Source of the DNA: an uncultured Granulosicoccaceae bacterium
Lineage (GTDB): Bacteria; Pseudomonadota; Gammaproteobacteria; Granulosicoccales; Granulosicoccaceae
Length of the DNA stretch: 37,992 nucleotides
Assembly: GCA_938005265.1 (NCBI GenBank)
Contig: CALLOA010000160.1
Location: forward strand, 1-37,992
Reading direction: 5' to 3'
Shown: positions 32,686 through 37,992 of the stretch, piece after piece
Layout of the letters: each line of letters starts with the position of its first letter
Numbering within the stretch: position 1 is the stretch's first letter
Translations under genes and position numbers: made by a program
The notes under the pieces: model-generated
What the model was told of the DNA's origin: nothing
Database searches by the model: none
The model's input: the letters and a program-made list of their open reading frames with translations, nothing else

Positions 32686-34152
32686 GTGAATAAAAACGCA
32701 AATCTTCATCTCGACAACTACATTTCCGAACAAAGTCTTGCCGAAAAAATGATTCCGGCAGTCGGTGATCTGTATCGCGAACACGGCGTCATCATCACGG
32801 TGTTCGGGCGCAAGCTGATGGGCGCATCTGTGATTGAAATCATCAAGGCGCACAAGTTCTCTACCCAAATCGAGAGCGATGAGATAACACTCGAAGATAC
32901 TACGGAGATACTGGCTGCAATATCCGCAGCACCACCGGGCAGTTGCCGTATCGATATTGGCCGTCTCGCAATGGATCGGCAAAAGAGCGAAGACAAGCTG
33001 CAAGCATTTATCGCCAACGCCCTGTCTCCCGTTGCCAACAATCCCAGCTCGACTATGGCTGAGCCGGTTGATGTCGTTCTTTATGGCTTTGGCCGTATTG
33101 GTCGCATCATGGCGCGCTTGATGATCGAGCGTACTACGTCAGCGAACCCCATGCGCTTGCGAGCTATAGTGGTCAGGGGCGGTAAGGATGGGGACCTGAT
33201 GAAGCGTGCCAGCCTGCTGCGCCGCGATTCCATACACGGACCGTTCAACGGTCATATCAGGGTAGATAAGGAAAACTCGGCCATCATTGCCAATGGTAAT
33301 TTCATCAAGGTCATTTATGCCAATCAGCCGGAAGATATCGATTACACCGAGTACGGTATCAATAACGCACTGATTGTGGACAACACCGGTGTATTCAAAG
33401 ATGAAGAAGCCCTGTCCCGTCATCTGGTACCCAAAGGAGCATCAAAGGTTCTGCTAACGGCACCGGCAAAAGGCGCTATAAAAAATATTGTTTACGGTGT
33501 TAATCACAACGACATAGAAAACAGCGACAAAATTCTATGCGCGGCTTCCTGTACCACTAACGCCATTACTCCCGTGCTGAAGGTGATTAACGATGGCTTT
33601 GGTATAGCTAACGGCCACGTTGAAACCGTACACTCCTATACCAACGATCAGAACCTGATTGACAACTACCACAAAGCCGAGCGACGTGGCCGCAGCGCGC
33701 CGTTAAATATGGTTTTGACAACAACCGGAGCCGCCAAGGCGGTTTCCAAAGCATTGCCTGAGCTGGAAGGCAAGCTAACGGGAAATGCGATCAGGGTCCC
33801 GACACCTAATGTCTCCATGGCGGTAATGAATCTTAATCTGGAGAAAGCTACCAGCAAAGACGAATTGAATGCTTACATCCGTAACATATCACTCGACTCC
33901 AGTCTCAGCCAGCAGATAGCTTACAGCTACTCTACAGAAGTCGTATCAACTGATTTCGTTGGCACACCGGAACCGGGCATATTTGATTCCATCGCAACGA
34001 TTGTTGATGGCAATCGTTGCGTCGCCTACGTTTGGTATGACAATGAATTTGGCTACAGCACGCAGGTACTGCGCGTATTGCAGCATATGGCCGGTCTGAA
34101 GATTCAGGACATCCCTTCCGAGCATGGCCAGTTGTTGGCACGAGCCAGCTAA
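32686..34152 (+). CDS. gap: Glyceraldehyde-3-phosphate dehydrogenase, long form with N-terminal extension
   Basis: A 488-residue GAPDH. Residues ~127-488 are the normal enzyme: NAD-binding YGFGRIGR (133-140), the catalytic Cys289 in AASCTTN, the base His316 in HSYTND and the C-terminal WYDNEFGYS (450-458). Ahead of them are ~125 extra residues, mostly helical, starting LDNYISEQSLAEKMIPAVGDLYREHGV, a known type of extension in long GAPDHs of gammaproteobacteria such as Pseudomonas. It converts glyceraldehyde 3-phosphate and 1,3-bisphosphoglycerate with NAD(P). Translation appears to start at a GTG; the leading ribosome site is weak. A single gene. Confidence 0.93.
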   Translation: MNKNANLHLDNYISEQSLAEKMIPAVGDLYREHGVIITVFGRKLMGASVIEIIKAHKFSTQIESDEITLEDTTEILAAISAAPPGSCRIDIGRLAMDRQKSEDKLQAFIANALSPVANNPSSTMAEPVDVVLYGFGRIGRIMARLMIERTTSANPMRLRAIVVRGGKDGDLMKRASLLRRDSIHGPFNGHIRVDKENSAIIANGNFIKVIYANQPEDIDYTEYGINNALIVDNTGVFKDEEALSRHLVPKGASKVLLTAPAKGAIKNIVYGVNHNDIENSDKILCAASCTTNAITPVLKVINDGFGIANGHVETVHSYTNDQNLIDNYHKAERRGRSAPLNMVLTTTGAAKAVSKALPELEGKLTGNAIRVPTPNVSMAVMNLNLEKATSKDELNAYIRNISLDSSLSQQIAYSYSTEVVSTDFVGTPEPGIFDSIATIVDGNRCVAYVWYDNEFGYSTQVLRVLQHMAGLKIQDIPSEHGQLLARAS

Positions 34153-34269
34153 GCTAACTAACCACCTCCCGCACTGCGTTAGATAGTGCGCAAGCACATT
34201 TGTAGTGCGCAAGGACATTTGCGCAAAAGTTATATCAGCAAGGCTCAAACGCAGAGAGTCATTTATTGA

Positions 34270-35145
34270 TCAATGGGTCATGCCGTAAATGACATAGTTG
34301 ACCCCAAGCCGATAGGCAGTCGCGGTGTACAAAGCGCTGTACTCTTCCATATCGGCGTGTTCCCAGGCATCACCCAGATCCATATTCCAGTTAACCATCA
34401 CCATAACCCGGCCGTCGTCATCGAGTATGGCACGCCAGTGCGGTTGCTGGCGTGAGGCGTTGCTTTCAACAACACCCGGAGCCTTGGTAATAGGGAGCTC
34501 CCACGTCTCTCCCGGATTAAGACACAATGCCCTGAGCCCCGGAATCTGAATAAATTCGTCGATATCGAAATGGACGTGAAAAATCTCATGGTCAGGTGCC
34601 AGGTCAACGATTTCCCGTTCCGGGAATACTTCACCAATCCACTGACTGAATTGCTCCCATTGATAACTGCCATGAAAGTCATCAACCAGCAGGAACCCGC
34701 CACGCAGCAGGTATTCCTTCAGATTTTCACTCTCGGTTTCACCGAAAGAGGCAAAACCCGCCTCCACAACATACAGCATGGGATAGTCGTAAATACGATC
34801 ATCAAGCAGCGAAATCGACTGGCTGTCAGTATTGGTATCAAGTCGGGTCAGGCGTTGCAAAGCCGCGATGAAATGGGGTTCTGATTCAGAACAGTCGGCT
34901 TGCCAGTGCGGATAGCCTATTCTGTCGCCAAGGTCATTAATTGCGCGCTGGTTGTCAGCGAAAATCAGCCGGGAAAAGGTAAATTCCTGGTCTGTAGTAC
35001 CTCGAATGGCCTGCGGACAGCTGGGGCGCATCGGAGTTGTACAGATGGCAAGCTCGGAAGTTGCCGATTGCGCATACAACAAACCCGACACCAGAGTCGC
35101 GGCTGTAGCAACTAGTAATCTCGTGCCAATTCCCGGTTTCTTCAT
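34270..35145 (-). CDS. Exported DUF4159 protein
   Basis: A 291-residue protein with a Sec leader (ending at LLYAQS). The body fits DUF4159: FTFSRLIFADNQR, HWQADCSESEPHFIAALQRL, YDYPMLYVVEAGFASF, LLRGGFLLVDDFHGSYQWEQF, VFPEREIVDL and HEIFHVHFDID, in order. This domain is usually encoded with MoxR ATPase and von Willebrand-type genes, none of which is here. It probably acts in the periplasm; function unknown. The convergent position and 117-nt gap separate it from the gap gene. Confidence 0.85.
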   Translation of the reverse strand: MKKPGIGTRLLVATAATLVSGLLYAQSATSELAICTTPMRPSCPQAIRGTTDQEFTFSRLIFADNQRAINDLGDRIGYPHWQADCSESEPHFIAALQRLTRLDTNTDSQSISLLDDRIYDYPMLYVVEAGFASFGETESENLKEYLLRGGFLLVDDFHGSYQWEQFSQWIGEVFPEREIVDLAPDHEIFHVHFDIDEFIQIPGLRALCLNPGETWELPITKAPGVVESNASRQQPHWRAILDDDGRVMVMVNWNMDLGDAWEHADMEEYSALYTATAYRLGVNYVIYGMTH

Positions 35146-35535
35146 TGTTGTTAACTTATCGTAATCGCCACTGTCAATCCGCCTTCACCGCGAAGGTAAT
35201 CCGACCCGCCTGACAACAGAGCGTTCCAATGCCGGCTTGGACCATTATATAGCCGATAAACGGCCAGCATGATCATCGTGTTGCATACATACTATAGCCC
35301 TTCGATGGTTGGGCGTCCCGTTGGTTCATTGTCAGGTGCCGGGAAACCCGAACCTGACCGCCTACCAAGGTTTCTATCCATGACAGTGAATTGATAAACC
35401 AATACTTGCCTGCGCGGCGTATACTAGAACGGAGTCTGCAACAAAGAGGCTTGATTATTGGGTGTACAACGTCAGCGCATAACACTGAATCGCTCTAATC
35501 AAAGCGCTGCAAATCAAGAATTAAATTCAATATTT
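35146..35535. other. 390-bp intergenic stretch with one stem-loop
   Basis: No convincing gene. The main feature is an imperfect stem-loop at 35331-35358: outer arms GTCAGGT / ACCTGAC, a small internal loop, and inner arms CGGG / CCCG around AAA. It has no T-tract. A TATACT hexamer at 35420-35425 could be a -10 box for the membrane protein gene, without a clear -35. Confidence 0.5.
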
Positions 35536-36078
35536 ATGAATCAGCAATTAACAAGCCGGAGCTTGCTCGGGAATCTGGCTTTTATTTGGGGGCTCGGCGG
35601 TTTTTTGCTGTTGCTGGCATTTGCCATCTACCGCCTCACGCCGATAGCCTGGTCCGCGGTGCAACAACCCCTTACCGGCTTGCAATATGTATTGCTGATA
35701 GGCAATACACTGTTTATGGCGCATAGTGAGGGATACAAGGGATTCCAAAAGGCCTATTCACCTCGAGTGGTATCAAGAGCTTTTCACTTGCGCAGGCATG
35801 CCACTGTGGCAACTGCACTGCTGGCACCGTTTTTCTGCATGACGTATTTTGGTGCTCCTCGCAAGCGTATTATCGTAAGCTGGTCTCTGACGGCGGCGAT
35901 CATCGTGCTGATAATGATTTTTCAGCGGCTCCCCTCTCCCTGGCGCGGGATTCTGGACGCAGGCGTTGTTGTCGGGCTGACCTGGGGAGTCACAGCGACT
36001 TTGATCATCCTGTTCCAGACTGCGAAGAAAACTCGTGAACTGGCAGATCCGGAAGTTGCTCCCGGAGTTTTAACCTGA
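35536..36078 (+). CDS. Multi-pass membrane protein of unknown function
   Basis: A 180-residue protein with about four or five membrane segments (FIWGLGGFLLLLAFAIYRL, LQYVLLIGNTLFMA, ATVATALLAPFFCMTYF, IIVSWSLTAAIIVLIMIF and a last one near VVVGLTWGVTATLIIL). I do not recognise the family. The segment AHSEGYKGFQKAYSPRVVSR forms a charged loop that may be the most characteristic part. The start is put at ATG 35536; a TTG start 78 bases earlier would add polar residues. No strong Shine-Dalgarno. It lies 77 nt before the SDR gene on the same strand and may be co-transcribed with it. Confidence 0.7.
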   Translation: MNQQLTSRSLLGNLAFIWGLGGFLLLLAFAIYRLTPIAWSAVQQPLTGLQYVLLIGNTLFMAHSEGYKGFQKAYSPRVVSRAFHLRRHATVATALLAPFFCMTYFGAPRKRIIVSWSLTAAIIVLIMIFQRLPSPWRGILDAGVVVGLTWGVTATLIILFQTAKKTRELADPEVAPGVLT

Positions 36079-36155
36079 TAAGACTAATTCAATAAAGAAA
36101 CTGCTTTCGATTAGATTGGCAAATACTTGCAAACCATTTGACGGAAACCCTCACT

Positions 36156-36899
36156 ATGGTTGAAGCGCAAAAACGTACAGTAGTACTCACCGGTGCCAGT
36201 CGAGGTATCGGTCATGCCACCGTGAAACGATTCTCCAGTGCCGGCTGGAGGGTTATAACCTGCTCGAGAATGGAATTTTCCGAGCATTGCCCCTGGGAAG
36301 CCGGTCCAGAGGACCATATCCAGGTTGACCTCGGCGACGACGAAAGTCTGCAATCATCGATTAACGAGATTCGCACGCGCCTTGGCGAAAATGGCGAACT
36401 GAATGCGCTGGTCAACAATGCCGGCACCTCCCCCAAAGACGCAGACGGTAATCGACTGAATGCTATGGCTACCAGCAGGGAGGAATGGCAACGCGTATTC
36501 AATGTGAATTTTTTCGCACCCATCATGTTGGCCAAAGGTCTATCACAGGAACTACAGCGCGCCAAGGGCTCAGTGGTGAATGTCACATCCATAGCCGGCG
36601 GTCGCGTTCACCCGTTCGCCGGCGCAGCCTATTCCACCTCCAAAGCAGCATTGGCCGCGCTGACGCGTGAAATGGCGCACGACTTTGGACCCATGGGCAT
36701 AAGGGTTAATTCCATTGCACCCGGGGAAATCGACACTTCAATTTTATCGCCAGGCACCAGCAAGATAGTTGAAAGTTTGCCACTACAGCGAATTGGCGAG
36801 CCTGAAGAAGTAGCATCAATGATCTATGTCCTCTGCACCCAACCCTCCAGCTACGTCACGGGAGCAGAAATTCATATTAACGGTGGTCAGCATATTTAA
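36156..36899 (+). CDS. Short-chain dehydrogenase/reductase (classical SDR)
   Basis: A 247-residue classical SDR. The NAD(P)-binding TGASRGIG lies at 12-19, NNAG is followed by TSPKDADGN, the catalytic Ser is in VTSIAGG, the Tyr and Lys are in AAYSTSKAAL and the product-side loop is RVNSIAPGEIDT. The C terminus GAEIHINGGQHI is typical. It oxidises or reduces an alcohol or carbonyl; the substrate is unknown. The ATG at 36156 fits the family start better than the upstream TTG at 36138, although the ribosome site (CGGAA) is only moderate. Confidence 0.9.
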   Translation: MVEAQKRTVVLTGASRGIGHATVKRFSSAGWRVITCSRMEFSEHCPWEAGPEDHIQVDLGDDESLQSSINEIRTRLGENGELNALVNNAGTSPKDADGNRLNAMATSREEWQRVFNVNFFAPIMLAKGLSQELQRAKGSVVNVTSIAGGRVHPFAGAAYSTSKAALAALTREMAHDFGPMGIRVNSIAPGEIDTSILSPGTSKIVESLPLQRIGEPEEVASMIYVLCTQPSSYVTGAEIHINGGQHI

Positions 36900-37068
36900 G
36901 CTTATCAGCACCCTGAGGTTCTCAGAGCCAGCCGCGGGCTCAATAAAACTGTGGTTTCAACCCGCAGGCCACCGCGCATAGCCCTGCGACTGTTGCATCT
37001 CTTCTGCAAACAGGTTCGCGATTTCCCTCTCAGATTGCCTGCTAATAGCCATGCTATTGAAATTCAGG

Positions 37069-37074
37069 TATATT
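37069..37074 (+). promoter_or_regulatory. Possible -10 box for the riboswitch transcript
   Basis: TATATT lies about 20 bases before the first conserved riboswitch element. I find no matching -35 hexamer. The 180 bases between the SDR stop and here hold no gene and only weak hairpins. Confidence 0.25.
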
Positions 37075-37084
37075 CGCCGCTCAG

Positions 37085-37464
37085 CATTGGTTCCACTTGT
37101 GGATGAATAGGGAACGAAGTCAAAGCTTCGGCTGCCCCCGCAACTGTAAACAACGTAGCTGTCGATTTCCGGCGTCTGTTACTTTGCATAGCAACATCGT
37201 TTAAATGCAATTTGATCGATATCCGGAAGCTCACTGAACAAACGAGCGCCTCTTGAGCCTATACCTGAGACTGTACTAACAGGCTCACTAGCTTAAAGCA
37301 GGCAATCAAAGACACCGTCGGGAACACCGGTTGTAATGAAGGTGTTCACCCAGGTGATCGTTCGGGAAGAGCCAGACAGTTTGCCGCTTTGCTTTTTTTA
37401 AGGCCCGCATCACATTGTGGTGCCAGCAACAGCAAGCGCCCGTTGTAAGCCAGGAGACCTGCCA
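37085..37464 (+). ncRNA. Cobalamin (adenosylcobalamin) riboswitch, unusually long
   Basis: All sequence-conserved landmarks are present in order: GGTTCC (37089-37094), GAATAGGGAA (37104-37113), GGCTGCCCCCGCAACTGTA (about 37130-37148) and the 3' B12 box GCCAGGAGACCTGCC (37449-37463). A closing helix ACAACG / CGTTGT (37150-37155 with 37441-37446) joins the two halves. The segment it encloses is about 285 bases, far larger than the ~70-110 of ordinary examples, with a GGGAAG element near 37365. The RNA lies directly before a BtuB-like receptor gene, where B12 should repress synthesis. Confidence 0.93.
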
Positions 37465-37567
37465 ATGTTGTGAAGCTTAACGACCAAACGGGGTGTTTGG
37501 CGTCGCGCATGCATTGCCCGGGCAACGACTATCCATACTGTCCAGCTAGCGGCACTGCGTACGACGC

Positions 37568-37593
37568 CGTTCCCGTTTTTTGTTTCGGGGACG
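37568..37593 (+). promoter_or_regulatory. RBS-sequestering hairpin (expression platform) of the btuB-like gene
   Basis: CGTTCCCG (37568-37575) can pair over eight positions (one G-U) with CGGGGACG (37586-37593), with a U-rich 10-base loop. The 3' arm contains the only Shine-Dalgarno (GGGGA, 37587-37591) for the TTG at 37601. Two further elements lie between the B12 box and this hairpin: a stem CCAAAC / GTTTGG (37484-37500) and a 12-bp palindrome TTGCCCGGGCAA (37514-37525), either of which might take part in the switch. There is no U-tract terminator, so control is probably at translation. Confidence 0.65.
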
Positions 37594-37600
37594 ACGGGTC

Positions 37601-37992
37601 TTGCTATTTAACCTACACAACGAACTACCGAAGTTTTGCAGACGTAAAACTTTCAGTGCCATCAAAGAGGCAGCTCTATACCTGCCTGCCATAGTCGCTG
37701 CCCTGCTGTTTAAGCTGCCCGTAATCGCGCTGGCAAATGACGCTGGCACAAATGAGCGCCTGCAAACGATTGATGTTGTTGCCGAGATTCCCGAAACCGG
37801 TGAGGTTCTGCATGAGGAATTTACCGGTAGCTACCAGCACCTGGACCAGGCACGGCTGAACAGAGGTGATGTTTCACTGGCTGAAATTGTGGCGCAGGAA
37901 ACCGGTGTTCAAAGTCGCCAATCCGGTGGTTTCGGTACCTTCTCCAGCATTACGGTGCGGGCTGCCACTGCCGCACAAACCGGTGTTTATCT
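37601..37992 (+). CDS. TonB-dependent receptor, BtuB-like, N-terminal part (runs off the window)
   Basis: The frame has no ATG before the leader; translation most likely begins at TTG 37601, nine bases after GGGGA. A previous in-frame stop lies at 37547. The first ~45 residues form a long Sec leader (basic RRKTFSAIKEAALY, then hydrophobic LPAIVAALLFKLPVIALA). After it come a TonB-box-like TIDVVAEI stretch and the start of the plug domain: SLAEIVAQETGVQSRQSGGFGTFSSITVR is seen as LAEIVAQETGVQ and SITVRAAT. The receptor lies behind a cobalamin riboswitch, so it probably imports cobalamin through the outer membrane. The barrel lies outside the window. The gene was found by reading the end of the sequence directly. 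Confidence 0.85.
   Translation, partial: MLFNLHNELPKFCRRKTFSAIKEAALYLPAIVAALLFKLPVIALANDAGTNERLQTIDVVAEIPETGEVLHEEFTGSYQHLDQARLNRGDVSLAEIVAQETGVQSRQSGGFGTFSSITVRAATAAQTGVY

Noticed and set aside
36900..37084. Possible terminator after the SDR gene
   Set aside because: Only short imperfect pairings (for example CTGAG...CTCAG) without a T-tract were found.
37470..37694. A 74-codon frame just after the riboswitch
   Set aside because: It overlaps the RBS hairpin and the leader of the receptor gene in another frame. The receptor frame has a leader peptide, TonB-box and plug sequence, so this one is a shadow.
1..37992. CRISPR arrays, tRNA or rRNA genes, insertion sequences, integrases
   Set aside because: None seen. 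No regularly spaced direct repeats, no transposase-like frames and no tRNA-like cloverleaf were recognised, even near the A+T-rich toxin block.

Overview
The window looks like chromosomal DNA of a free-living, probably marine gammaproteobacterium. Supporting signs are a DMSP-lyase-type enzyme, a TRAP uptake system, a B12-riboswitch-controlled TonB receptor, several Sec/lipoprotein genes and a Bcr/CflA-type MFS pump. This taxonomic reading is an inference from gene content; no rRNA or tRNA is present.

Layout. (1) 1-2080 is an A+T-rich block. It holds the C-terminal end of a polymorphic toxin with a TNT (NAD-glycohydrolase) domain, followed by two tandemly duplicated small genes that are probably its immunity genes. 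(2) 2349-6607 holds an orphan lipoprotein, a leaderless BtuF-like binding protein, a cytochrome P450 and a secreted alpha/beta hydrolase. (3) 6656-14979 holds a TRAP transporter (dctP, dctQ, dctM), a RutE-like nitroreductase, a YciI-like protein, two adjacent Lin0512-family paralogues, dddP and a divergent PLP aminotransferase that ends at a strong bidirectional terminator. (4) 15053-15943 is a lipoprotein with six TPVEQ repeats. (5) 16108-29477 is a dense ureide (purine breakdown) locus. (6) 29555-36899 holds a degenerate aldo/keto reductase, a ferredoxin, an MFS pump, a long GAPDH, a DUF4159 protein, a membrane protein and an SDR. (7) 37085-37992 is an unusually long cobalamin riboswitch, a hairpin that buries the ribosome-binding site, and the start of a BtuB-like receptor read from a TTG codon.

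How the ureide genes fit together. UraD makes (S)-allantoin, PuuE opens it to allantoate, and AllC removes ammonia and CO2 to give ureidoglycine. PucG transaminates ureidoglycine with glyoxylate to give oxalurate and glycine. The AllFGH-type oxamate transcarbamylase phosphorolyses oxalurate to oxamate and carbamoyl phosphate, and the carbamate kinase takes ATP from the latter. The HpxW-type Ntn hydrolase deaminates oxamate to oxalate. The locus therefore encodes an apparently unbroken route from OHCU to oxalate, arranged as two divergent operons (seven genes leftward from 24143, four rightward from 24247) plus a convergent yheU-like/uraD pair. Two genes in it have no assigned role (DUF1028 and an inositol-monophosphatase-family protein). 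A 77-residue protein at the head of the leftward operon resembles a detached domain of the transcarbamylase. Uricase, HIU hydrolase, xanthine dehydrogenase and any transcription factor are absent from the window.

The dddP region may be a second catabolic cassette (DMSP to DMS plus acrylate). The catalytic and metal-binding residues of DddP are all present at the correct spacing. The roles of the Lin0512 pair, the aminotransferase and the TRAP substrate are unknown.
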